Below are positions 1 through 6,830 of a DNA stretch of 19,490 nt, piece by piece (within the stretch, counting starts at the first letter, position 1; every line of letters begins with the position of its first letter). A program made the translations under genes and the position numbers. The DNA comes from Saprospiraceae bacterium (lineage in GTDB: Bacteria > Bacteroidota > Bacteroidia > Bacteroidales > JAIPBB01), in the NCBI GenBank assembly GCA_021739805.1, contig JAIPBB010000057.1, forward strand, positions 1-19,490, given 5' to 3'. The notes beneath the pieces were generated by a model. The model had not been told where the DNA came from and searched no databases. It was given only the letters and a program-made list of their open reading frames with translations.

Positions 1-99
1 AAACAGGTTTACGACCTTTTGAATTATAAGCATGTACCATTCCATAGAAAAAAATCCGTAGTGGTACCTGTGGAAATTTCAAAAAATGATTCTTCTTGA
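1..99 (+). CDS. C-terminal end of an unidentified protein (partial)
   Basis: An open frame enters from the left edge in frame 1 and stays open for 32 codons to a TGA at 97-99. Its last residues include KKSVVVPVEISKNDSS. The basic and hydrophobic pattern with a late VPVEI strand faintly recalls the end of TonB-like C-terminal domains, but this is too short to name. The stop lies only 10 bases from the stop of the convergent gene at 110-688, and I see no hairpin terminator in between. The rest of the gene lies outside the window. That it is coding is inferred from the uninterrupted frame in AT-rich DNA and the tight convergent packing. Confidence 0.45.
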   Translation, partial: KQVYDLLNYKHVPFHRKKSVVVPVEISKNDSS

Positions 100-109
100 T
101 ATCAAGTAG

Positions 110-688
110 TTATAAATTATTGACTGCAATGTGGGTTAAACCTAAATCAACACCTATGCGTTTATCATATATACTCAAGTTTTCAAAAGTTGGGCATATT
201 CTAAATTGCACTAAGTACCCCAATAATTCATTACCCATTCTATGATGAAAATCTATTCCAATTTGTTGACCAATACTAAAATCAGCATTAGAAAATTTAC
301 TTAACCCAGATATACGTAATATTGGTCCAATACCCGATAAATCATCATAAAAAAAGAAGTGTTTATTAATCCCGATTTCTACTTCATTATATTTCCCCAA
401 TCGCCAATTAAGTCCTATCTCGAATCCAAAATAATCAAATATATCTGGTAAACAATCATTATTCTTTGAAGGGTTTTGATTTGAAATGATTTCCTTCAAA
501 GATGAATATTTTGTATTATATGCCTTGTATAGGAAAAAGCCGCTTGTGTGGTAATTTCTATAAGATTCTTCGGAACTAATCGAGTAATTTTTCTTTAAAG
601 AATTTTTATGCGTAATTATTAATGGCTTTTTCTGTCCAAATGAAAAACCGAATAATATTACCAAAAATACTAGAATTAATATTCTCAT
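110..688 (-). CDS. Small exported protein, possible outer-membrane beta-barrel
   Basis: This gene encodes 192 residues that I do not recognise. Residues 1-18 (MRILILVFLVILFGFSFG) form a clear signal peptide, probably cut before QKK. The mature part starts with a polar stretch of about 70 residues. From about residue 88 on it has alternating strand-like segments (FGFEIGLNWRLG, EVEIGINKHFFF, GQQIGIDFHH, RIGVDLGLTHIAV) that would suit a small beta-barrel or beta-sandwich in the envelope. Only two cysteines are seen (in NDCLPD and RICPT). The start is supported by the signal peptide and an AAGGA-like motif a few bases upstream, which is unusual in this AT-rich, mostly SD-less window. It is transcribed away from hicB and converges with the partial gene at 1-99. 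The barrel idea is inference. Confidence 0.7.
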   Translation of the reverse strand: MRILILVFLVILFGFSFGQKKPLIITHKNSLKKNYSISSEESYRNYHTSGFFLYKAYNTKYSSLKEIISNQNPSKNNDCLPDIFDYFGFEIGLNWRLGKYNEVEIGINKHFFFYDDLSGIGPILRISGLSKFSNADFSIGQQIGIDFHHRMGNELLGYLVQFRICPTFENLSIYDKRIGVDLGLTHIAVNNL

Positions 689-792
689 TGACTTTCCTTG
701 AAGTTATTTATATCCTAATAAAACATAAATCTGTTTTGGTTTATTATATCAACCCTAAACAATTTTCAATTAAGCTTGAATACAATGCAACA

Positions 793-800
793 CAAATATA
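793..800 (-). promoter_or_regulatory. Candidate Bacteroidota -7 box upstream of the 110-688 gene
   Basis: On the minus strand this reads TATATTTG, an exact match to the TAnnTTTG -7 consensus of Bacteroidota primary sigma promoters. It lies about 105 bases upstream of the ATG at 688. No convincing -33 TTG at the right spacing was seen, so the call is weak. Confidence 0.3.
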
Positions 801-807
801 ACAATTC

Positions 808-910
808 TTTTTTTATTTAGTAGATAAAATATTTAGAAGCAAATTGTTGAAGACTAAGTTTACAGCAATGATTTCACTCCTGAAATTCAAAAACGCTATA
901 ATGAGTTTTA
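808..910 (+). repeat. Direct repeat, copy 1 (downstream flank of hicB)
   Basis: This segment of about 100 bp ends exactly at the hicB stop codon and matches 1659-1764, upstream of hicA, in the same orientation at roughly 85% by eye. Shared landmarks are the run TAGATAAAATATTTAGAA, GTTTACAGCAATGAT and CTGAAATTCAAAAA, ending in GAGTTTTAT. Its right part is also present at 4613-4649 and 6831-6867. On the plus strand it reads as a relic peptide (VYSNDFTPEIQKRYNEFY) with upstream stops. Confidence 0.8.
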
Positions 911-1303
911 TCTTTTGAATATTAAATTCATTTCAGATAACTCTTGTCCAATTTGATGTATTCCTGTCAATATTTTTTCTGTCTGATTGTCTGATGGTTT
1001 TTTATGTCCCTGTATATATTGAGATAATAAAGTAGGATTCATTCCAATTTTTTCAGCAAGGAATTTTGAATTCAAAACTTTATAATATAGGAAGAATTGA
1101 GTAAAGTCAATTTCAAATTTTAGATTTTCATGAGTAATTTCATATCTATCTTCAAAATACAATTGGGTTGCTTCATAAGAATTATTTATTAATTCAGGAA
1201 CAGTCCTTCCTGTTGTAAAAATTGGGTATTCTTCAGAATAAGCTGAAAATCCGGTATTGGTTTTTTCAACTATTATTTTTATTTTTTTCTTTAATGTTTC
1301 CAT
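908..1303 (-). CDS. hicB: HicB-family antitoxin with C-terminal HTH (orphan)
   Basis: This encodes a 131-residue HicB-type antitoxin. In HicAB systems HicB binds and blocks the HicA mRNA interferase and represses its own operon. Residues 1-60 (KIKIIVEKTNTGFSAYSEE, then FTTGRTVPELINNSYEA) show the HicB partial RNase H-like pattern of strand, strand and helix. Residues about 78-125 are a helix-turn-helix: LAEKIGMNPTLLSQYIQG, then KKPSDNQTEKILTGIHQIG. The gene starts 4 bases after the stop of the broken hicA (1308-1495), the usual hicA-hicB order. HicB looks intact: full length, no stops, a good HTH. Its toxin partner is disabled, so it may survive as a DNA-binding repressor or be in early decay. 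A direct repeat abuts its stop codon. Confidence 0.85.
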   Translation of the reverse strand: METLKKKIKIIVEKTNTGFSAYSEEYPIFTTGRTVPELINNSYEATQLYFEDRYEITHENLKFEIDFTQFFLYYKVLNSKFLAEKIGMNPTLLSQYIQGHKKPSDNQTEKILTGIHQIGQELSEMNLIFKR

Positions 1304-1307
1304 TGCA

Positions 1308-1495
1308 TTAGTTTTTAATTCCTGCGTCTTTCAGAATTTTCTTTTCAAGTCCTTTCCCAACTTCCTGATTACCATGATTTGGAAAAATTATTATTCCTTT
1401 TTTTTGTCATGTTTCAGTTTGACATGTGAACCTTTCTGAGAAATAGGATACTAACCATCTTTTTTCAGGATTCGGAATAATTCTGAACATTTCAT
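1308..1495 (-). pseudogene. hicA: HicA toxin gene broken by a nonsense codon and a frameshift
   Basis: Read on the minus strand from the ATG at 1495, the gene gives MKCSELFRILKKDG, then a TAG stop (1453-1451) where HicA proteins normally have Trp (TGG to TAG). It continues YPISQKGSHVKLKHDKK, including the GSH histidine motif of HicA. At an A8 run (1405-1398) the frame shifts, and the rest, GIIIFPNHGNQEVGKGLEKK followed by ILKDAGIKN, ends at 1308. If the run were nine A the gene would encode 62 residues, the usual HicA size. Two independent lesions make a sequencing error an unlikely sole cause, although the homopolymer shift alone could be one. The stop sits 4 bases before hicB. This is a recent pseudogene, since the rest of the protein is well preserved. 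Confidence 0.85.
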
Positions 1496-1658
1496 GTTTT
1501 AATTTTTCATTTATACTAGTACTGAAACATTTTGCCAAATCTCTAACTCCATTTAGTACCGCATTACTACTTCTAATCAGCTTGTGCTTCGCAAACCTGA
1601 TAAGAATTAGTATAAAACCTAATGCAAAAGTAAATTATTATTTACCTTTATGCAAATA

Positions 1659-1764
1659 TTTTTTTATATTTAATAGATAAAATATTTAGAACCATATTAT
1701 TGAAAACGAAGTTTACAGCAATGATTTTATTTCTGAAATTCAAAAAAGATATGATGAGTTTTAT
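1659..1764 (+). repeat. Direct repeat, copy 4 (upstream flank of hicA)
   Basis: This matches 808-910 in the same orientation over about 100 bp, so the two copies bracket the hicAB module. Unlike the other copies, the sequence after GAGTTTTAT does not continue into hicB. It runs on as an open plus-strand frame to 1860, as if this copy keeps the original context without the hicB junction. Confidence 0.8.
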
Positions 1765-1860
1765 GGGGAGATAAGGGAGTTTGTGGTTGGGGTGGCAATT
1801 ATGGAAAAGATAGGGATTAGTATGAAATGCACATCTACAAAAGTACATCGAATGAGATGA
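1690..1860 (+). pseudogene. Possible relic of an unidentified plus-strand gene
   Basis: After an in-frame TAG at 1687-1689 the frame is open for 56 codons to TGA at 1858. It begins with a peptide containing NEVYSNDFISEIQKRYDEFY and continues GEIREFVVGVAIMEKIGI. The peptide looks like amphipathic helices of a real protein. The first part is conserved as a peptide in the other repeat copies (EIQKRY followed by a residue that varies, then EFY). No start codon with a credible context is present and upstream frames are closed, so at most this is a gene remnant. The family is not recognised. It may be the sequence into which the hicAB unit was placed, which is inference. Confidence 0.3.
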
Positions 1861-1862
1861 TG

Positions 1863-1882
1863 ATCCCGATGGCTATCGGGAT
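1863..1882. repeat. Perfect hairpin (8-bp stem, 4-base loop)
   Basis: ATCCCGAT, loop GGCT, ATCGGGAT. From memory, palindromes of this CCCGAT/ATCGGG type are common intergenic elements in Bacteroidota. There is no T-run on either side, so a simple intrinsic terminator is unlikely. From here to 2021 (end of the MNT gene) I see no gene. Confidence 0.7.
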
Positions 1883-2021
1883 GGGCATTCCATCTTAGAT
1901 ACAAATGAAGTTCGGGTACATAATAAACTTATATGTAAGACAATCAGTTAAATAACAAAATTTAAACAGATAAAAAAACATTTATTGTTCTAGCTTGAGC
2001 GATTTGTTTGAGAATTTATAT

Positions 2022-2336
2022 TCACGCTACATTACTAATATCAATACCATATTTAAAAATCTCATTTGCCAGTGGATTTGTCCTGTTAAAATCTTCGTAT
2101 TCAAATGGATGTGGCTCAATTCTTAAATCAATTTTACGTCTAAGTTTCATCATCTCTATTTGAGCATCGATGATATCATTAACATGAGTTAAAACAATTG
2201 CAATGTCAATATCGCTATCATCATGGTTTGTGCCCTTAGCATAACTACCAAATAAAATGACGCTTTGAATGTCAAATTTATTCTTAATAAAATCAATATA
2301 ATTTCTAGCTATTTCTATTGCTTGTCCTTTATCCAT
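2022..2336 (-). CDS. mntA: MNT-type nucleotidyltransferase (MntA-like antitoxin)
   Basis: This 104-residue minimal nucleotidyltransferase has the family motif GSX10DXD at residues 30-44 (G30, S31, then D42 and D44 in SDIDIAIV). A third candidate acidic residue is D70 in KIDLRIEP. In studied HepT/MntA pairs the MNT protein neutralises the HEPN RNase by transferring AMP to a tyrosine, using ATP. The catalytic residues needed are all present here. The start codon lies inside the end of the HEPN gene (22-base overlap), which implies translational coupling with HEPN first and MNT second. The length fits minimal MNTs (about 95-110). The overlap and motif make the pairing secure. That it acts as an antitoxin rather than a stand-alone enzyme rests on family knowledge. 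Confidence 0.85.
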   Translation of the reverse strand: MDKGQAIEIARNYIDFIKNKFDIQSVILFGSYAKGTNHDDSDIDIAIVLTHVNDIIDAQIEMMKLRRKIDLRIEPHPFEYEDFNRTNPLANEIFKYGIDISNVA

Positions 2337-2713
2337 GAGCGAAGTTTTAGAATTTTGTCAATCCATTCTTTTGTGTATTCAGGTGTACACTTTCTGTAAA
2401 ATGCCTGTTTATAACTATCGTATCTTGCATTTAGATTAAAAGCTGTAATCGTATCAAGCCAATCAAGCTGTTCTTCTGAGAAATTCAAATTGGAATAGCT
2501 TGCTAATTTAGTTAAATCATGTGTAAACGGTGGGTGATCATTTTTTGCTATAACTACTGAAGCTTTTATTAATTTCTCTATTACAATGTGACCAATGAAT
2601 AATGACCAATTATAATCTTTTGATTCATACATGTGAATCATTGTTGAATAGTCTTTATCAGAACTGTCAATCCAGTGTCTGAAAATTTTCCCTATATCAA
2701 TATTATCAGCCAT
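2315..2713 (-). CDS. HEPN domain protein (HepT-like toxin)
   Basis: This 132-residue, mostly helical protein has the pattern of Bacteroidota HEPN proteins paired with MNTs: FRHWIDSSDKDY at residues 11-22, a helix with SLFIGHIVIEKLIKA (37-51), then HPPFTHDLTKLA (60-71) and NLNARYDSYKQ (93-103). HEPN toxins are usually RNases with an RX4-6H site. Here the matching place reads R97-Y-D-S-Y101 with no histidine 4-6 residues later, so the classical catalytic pair appears absent. The tyrosines near it (Y98, Y101) could be the residues modified by the partner MNT. The gene overlaps the MNT gene by 22 bases as one operon. Nuclease activity is therefore uncertain. The alternative is a substrate-binding partner of the nucleotidyltransferase. 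Confidence 0.8.
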   Translation of the reverse strand: MADNIDIGKIFRHWIDSSDKDYSTMIHMYESKDYNWSLFIGHIVIEKLIKASVVIAKNDHPPFTHDLTKLASYSNLNFSEEQLDWLDTITAFNLNARYDSYKQAFYRKCTPEYTKEWIDKILKLRSWIKDKQ

Positions 2714-2870
2714 GAATTTTCTTTTTCACAAAGATAAACCGATTAGATGGATTTGCAAAATAATTCTTCAATTCAATTGTGAAGCAAAACATAATGTTTA
2801 GTGATATAAATCGCTAATTATTATAATTGTTGCAATTAGTGGTTGTTAACGAAAACTTTATAACCTATTG

Positions 2871-4487
2871 CTATTTATTATCTTGTCCTGTAAAAGTTAT
2901 TGCCGGTTTTGCATGATAATTATCTTTTTTCCAAAATCTAAGCAGAAAATCAATATCATCTAAATAAATTTCCCCAATACTTTTACTGAAAAATGCTAAT
3001 TCATTTTTACAATTATTAATACAATACATTGCCAATTCAGTAGATATACCTTCGTTCATTAATAATCGCATTATGTGCTCATCACTATTTTCTTCTTCAA
3101 AGTAGGGATTGGTTGGCAAAGGAAATGCTGAGTTAACATCTAAGGCAATTTCGCATCCGCTTTTTGGATTGTAAAACACTAAGCCAGTTTCTGATACTTC
3201 TGTAAAATCTTTAAATTTATCATTTGTACCAAAAAAGCCATCACTCTTTGCTCTTTGTCTTGCTTCTTTTATTTCCTTATCTGAGAGATTTAATGATTTC
3301 GTGAAGAAATCAATATATTCTTTAAAGAAAGCTTCAATTTTTTCTGCCGGTAAAAAAGCTATTTGTGAGCCATTATTAAAATCTTTAAAAGCTGTTAATT
3401 GCATTTCGAGTGTTTTATTAACATCATTTTTTTGATGGTCGATAAAATTAACTGCAGCTCTGCTTTCTAATGAGTTTTTTTCATCTAAAATTAAATCAGG
3501 ATTAAATGGTTGTTGAAATGACACACCGGAAAACCACCATTCATTCTTCCATTGAGCAATTCCCATAAATAGTATTGTGTCAACTTTTTTCAAACTGTCG
3601 GAATAGTCATAAGACTTTTTTGTTAATTCGAATTTTTTACCTGATGCTATGTGTTCTATAAATATATGAAAATCATCTTGTCCCTTATATAAGAAGAAAC
3701 CTACTATCCTTTTAGAAATATTTAAATAGTCAGAACTAAGTGAATGTTTGTCGCCTAATATTTTTGCAGCCCATTCCTTTCCTTGAAGACTTAGCAATCG
3801 AGTGTGGCTATTATGCAGAGTGCTATCCCTGTTTTCGTTTAAAAACATGATTATGTTTTCATCATCATTTTTTTCTTCAATTATTTCCAGTTCATCTTCT
3901 ATTAATTTTATACAAGTATCCGGGTAAAAAAGATAGGATTTAAATAAAATTGTATCAATAAGATTGCGGGCAACATAATAATCGGTTTCGTTTTCATCTA
4001 TTTGATAAAATGATTTCAAATACTCATTTTCGGGTGCATATTCCCATGCCTTTTCAAAAATGTCCATCACTTTTTCTGATGTTTCAAGTATAAAATCATT
4101 ATAAGTGTAAATAAATTTTTCTTCCTGTATAGTGTTAAGAAAATACCAAATCAGAAAACTTATGTCCTGAATATTAATTTCTTCCTCATAGTATTCATCC
4201 AAATTGTAAAACGGAAGTTGTTTTTCGTACAATCCTTTGTGAGTTTTAATAAAAGTATTCCAGATATTTGTTTCGGAGATTAAATCTTCGAGATATGAAG
4301 TTAAAAAACACGCTAATATGTCTATATCTTTTTTGTCAATATACTTTAGTAAAACAAACAATTGCTTATCGTTTATAATAGTTTGCTTAACTTTATTACT
4401 AAGTGTAAGATAATAATGGTCGGTAGCTGTTTGTTTTTCGTATGGTTTTAGCACTAACCAATCTTTAATAAATATTCTTTTATTCAT
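2871..4487 (-). CDS. Large soluble protein of unknown function (possible DUF3843 type)
   Basis: This encodes 538 residues with no signal peptide or membrane segment, so it is probably cytoplasmic. The N terminus (FIKDWLVLKPYEKQTATDHY) and C terminus (DIDFLLRFWKKDNYHAKPAI) are distinctive. From memory they recall an uncharacterised Bacteroidota family of DUF3843 type, at low confidence. The middle (residues about 200-330) is acidic and helical, followed by a strand-rich part (RIVGFFLYKGQDDFHIFIEH) and a C-terminal half containing GLVFYNPKSGCEIALDVNSA. No catalytic motif is evident. Two near-adjacent ATG codons exist at the start (4487 and 7 bases upstream, out of frame); the listed one gives the conserved-looking MNKRIFIKDW start. 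It stands alone, between the HEPN/MNT operon and a hicB remnant. Confidence 0.75.
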   Translation of the reverse strand: MNKRIFIKDWLVLKPYEKQTATDHYYLTLSNKVKQTIINDKQLFVLLKYIDKKDIDILACFLTSYLEDLISETNIWNTFIKTHKGLYEKQLPFYNLDEYYEEEINIQDISFLIWYFLNTIQEEKFIYTYNDFILETSEKVMDIFEKAWEYAPENEYLKSFYQIDENETDYYVARNLIDTILFKSYLFYPDTCIKLIEDELEIIEEKNDDENIIMFLNENRDSTLHNSHTRLLSLQGKEWAAKILGDKHSLSSDYLNISKRIVGFFLYKGQDDFHIFIEHIASGKKFELTKKSYDYSDSLKKVDTILFMGIAQWKNEWWFSGVSFQQPFNPDLILDEKNSLESRAAVNFIDHQKNDVNKTLEMQLTAFKDFNNGSQIAFLPAEKIEAFFKEYIDFFTKSLNLSDKEIKEARQRAKSDGFFGTNDKFKDFTEVSETGLVFYNPKSGCEIALDVNSAFPLPTNPYFEEENSDEHIMRLLMNEGISTELAMYCINNCKNELAFFSKSIGEIYLDDIDFLLRFWKKDNYHAKPAITFTGQDNK

Positions 4488-4612
4488 TCAAATTATAATG
4501 TTAATTGTCTGTTTGTAAATTTTGAAACGAACTGCTATTCGTCAACATCATTAGTTTTGAAAATTTTAATAAAAATAAAAATATTAAATGGATTTACACT
4601 ACTAACAATAAA

Positions 4613-4753
4613 TTATTTCTGAAATTCAAAAACGATATGCTGAGTTTTATCTTTTGAATATTAAATTCATTTCAGATAACTCTTGTCCAATTTGGTGTAT
4701 TCTTGTTAATATTTTTTCTGTCTGATTGTTTGATGGTTTTTTCAACTATTTTT
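4613..4753 (-). pseudogene. hicB remnant A with internal deletion (repeat copy 2)
   Basis: On the minus strand, from 4647 upward, this reads as the 3' end of hicB: KPSNNQTEKILTRIHQIG, then QELSEMNLIFKR and stop, close to the intact gene at 908-1303. Upstream of that, the sequence jumps straight to the hicB 5' end (codons for IIVEK). The join falls at a 9-base stretch, AAAAAACCA, that occurs twice in intact hicB, 263 bases apart. That suggests loss by slippage between short repeats, and 263 is not a multiple of 3, so the product is out of frame. The 3' flank (4613-4646) is the direct repeat found beside intact hicB. The remnant lies just after the stop of the FISUMP gene and is nearly identical to 6831-6971. 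Confidence 0.8.
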
Positions 4754-4763
4754 TTTATTGTGA

Positions 4764-6533
4764 TTAAAAAGCCCGAATAGCACGCACATGTTCGGTGTAG
4801 TACTTAGTGGTGATACCCTGGGTGCCATTGTTGAAGGCCTGTCCCCATGCATAGTCGCTACTGTTCTCGGTAGAACTCCAATAGAAACCACCAGTAAAAC
4901 CGCCAATCGCAGTTTGATTCAGGTAAAGCTTGTTTAACTCATCCTTGCTGGGTAAATACCAGTCGGAATAACTATTTAATACTAAATCATAACACAATTT
5001 AGCGGCATAGCTTCCTGTTCCCTGAACGCTAACAATGGAATTTGTATTTGCATTTCCTGTGCCTATTGCAGTAGCCGTTGCTCCAGTTGTTACCCAAGTT
5101 CCATTATACCATATTATACCAGTGCTTTGGTCGGATGGTGCTGCTATTAAGCCATGTTGCACAGAGGCATTGTAACCCGGGTCACCTGCTTGTAATAAGT
5201 AAGCTACAATACCACCTTGGTAGTTATCTCCAATGGCTAATGTTGATGATGCTGTCGTAAAAAAGTTCTGATTTCCATAAGCAGTGCCAACACTATTTGT
5301 GGCATAAGCCCGCACATAATAGCCTGTGCTTGCTGAAAGACCTGTTATGCTGCTGGTAAATGTTCCTGTGCCACTTCCATTTGTGGTATGGCTTCCTGTG
5401 GCAACAGGATTTGTTGTTGTGCTCCAGCAAACTCCTTTAGCAGTTACAGTTGCTCCACCATCGGAAGTTACATTACCTCCTGAATTTGCTGAAGTTGACA
5501 TAATAGATGAAATTGCTGTTGTAGTAACAACAGGAAGGGTGACAGGTGTTGCTGTTGTAAAAGTAAGTTCATTGCCATAAGCCGTACCCACACTATTTGT
5601 GGCATAAGCCCTTACGTAATAAGTTGTACTTGCTGTAAGACCTGTTATGCTGCTGGTAAATGTTCCGATGCCGGTTCCATCTGTTGTATGGTTTCCGGTG
5701 GCAACAGGATTTGTTGTTGTGCTCCAACAAACACCTTTCGCATTTACAGTTGCTCCACCATCGGAAGTTACATTGCCGCCGCTTGTGGCGGTAACAGTTG
5801 TTATTGAAGTTGCGGAATCTGTTGTGACAGTGGGAATAGAAGTAAAAATAAATGTAATAGTTTTGCTTGAAGTTGGCACATCACTTATCATTGAACTGTA
5901 AATACCTGAAAATCCGGTAAAATGTAAAGTGTCACCGCTTGTGTATGGCATATTTGAAATTGATTTTGTTCTTTGTAATTTATAAGCATCAGCATCATGT
6001 TTTTCAATTCCAAGATATTCTATTTTCGCTTCGCTTTGTGCTGTGTTTAATGATATTAATTTTGCTGTGTAGAGATAGTTTTCCCCTATTATATTAACAA
6101 AATAAATACCTTGTTTTAAGCCTGTTATAAGACATATTTGAATTCCTTGAACAAAGACATTGCTTTTCTGTAAAACTTCTTTGCCGGATATATCATAAAT
6201 TATCAGTCGGGCATTGCCGGCTTTTTTTGCATAGAAAGATAATTTGGCTTGCCCTTGCATAGGGTTGGGATAAATTTTTACATCCAATTTATTTACACTC
6301 AAGTCACTAATACCAGCTGTTCCGGTTAAATGTAATGAATCATTTCCGAATATCGTAAGCGAAGTTCCTTGGGTAATGTTTTCCACTTGTACACTGTCGA
6401 TTGTAGTTGCAGATCCTGTTGCTGCAAAGCTTATAATATAATTCTGTGCACTGGTTTTTAATGCTATTGAAAACATTAAAAAAACTCCTAATAATACAGA
6501 GGAGTATATCCAAATTCTGTTTTTTGTTTTCAT
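4764..6533 (-). CDS. Exported FISUMP/DUF1566 protein with internal T9SS-type domain and two FN3-like repeats
   Basis: This 589-residue exported protein has a signal peptide at 1-30 (ending SAQ). Residues 80-162 look like a T9SS type A sorting domain: KIYPNPMQGQAKLSF, then LIIYDISGKEV, then GLKQGIYFVNIIG. This domain normally sits at the extreme C terminus, but here it is near the N terminus. From memory the same odd layout recurs in other Bacteroidales FISUMP proteins. A linker leads to two FN3-like modules (about 233-327 and 333-427; ITGLTASTTYYVRAYATNS is typical). Residues 434-589 form the C-terminal FISUMP/DUF1566 (Fib_succ_major, lectin-like) domain: YQGGIVAYLL, DWYLPSKDELNKLY, YWSSTENSS and a final VRAIRAF. 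It probably acts at the cell surface; the ligand is unknown. No clear promoter was found. It is flanked on both sides by hicB remnants. Confidence 0.85.
   Translation of the reverse strand: MKTKNRIWIYSSVLLGVFLMFSIALKTSAQNYIISFAATGSATTIDSVQVENITQGTSLTIFGNDSLHLTGTAGISDLSVNKLDVKIYPNPMQGQAKLSFYAKKAGNARLIIYDISGKEVLQKSNVFVQGIQICLITGLKQGIYFVNIIGENYLYTAKLISLNTAQSEAKIEYLGIEKHDADAYKLQRTKSISNMPYTSGDTLHFTGFSGIYSSMISDVPTSSKTITFIFTSIPTVTTDSATSITTVTATSGGNVTSDGGATVNAKGVCWSTTTNPVATGNHTTDGTGIGTFTSSITGLTASTTYYVRAYATNSVGTAYGNELTFTTATPVTLPVVTTTAISSIMSTSANSGGNVTSDGGATVTAKGVCWSTTTNPVATGSHTTNGSGTGTFTSSITGLSASTGYYVRAYATNSVGTAYGNQNFFTTASSTLAIGDNYQGGIVAYLLQAGDPGYNASVQHGLIAAPSDQSTGIIWYNGTWVTTGATATAIGTGNANTNSIVSVQGTGSYAAKLCYDLVLNSYSDWYLPSKDELNKLYLNQTAIGGFTGGFYWSSTENSSDYAWGQAFNNGTQGITTKYYTEHVRAIRAF
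5275..5830 (-). repeat. In-frame tandem duplication of the FN3-like module, period exactly 300 bp
   Basis: Positions 5281 and onward align with 5581 and onward without gaps (for example CACTATTTGTGGCATAAGCC at both places, and a shared CCACCATCGGAAGTTACATT). The encoded units differ at few residues. A period of 100 codons with high DNA identity points to recent duplication or gene conversion, and to possible repeat-number variation between strains. Confidence 0.9.
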
Positions 6534-6830
6534 TTGAATGTGTTTAGTCGTTATTTCTTGTTAATAAAATTCTTTATCTTTTTTAATTATTATGTGTGTT
6601 GAAAATCCAATTTTATAGTTTGATAAAATTACAAAATTTCACATGGTAATTGAATTTTAATAATTTATTTTTTTTCTTCAATACTTTTTAGTTTATTATT
6701 GAAATGGATTGATTGCAAATGATTTATCGTAATTAATGTTTGGGTCAGGTATGTCATTTGTAATTATTTTAAATTGAATTTTGATAAGACAATTAAATAA
6801 ATGTTGATTGCAAAGTTTACAGCAATGACT

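Noticed and set aside
808..910. Integron attC site in the repeat
   Set aside because: No GTTRRRY core at the ends and no palindromic fold of the attC kind was found; the repeat includes hicB coding debris.
1496..1620. Minus-strand frame (RSSNAVLNGVRDLAKCF and onward) open through the start of hicA
   Set aside because: It overlaps the well-supported HicA frame in another register, has no credible start and resembles nothing I know; it is probably chance.
5326..5901. Two 84-codon open frames on the plus strand
   Set aside because: They are antisense to the two FN3-like repeats of the FISUMP gene and are similar to each other only because the repeat is duplicated.
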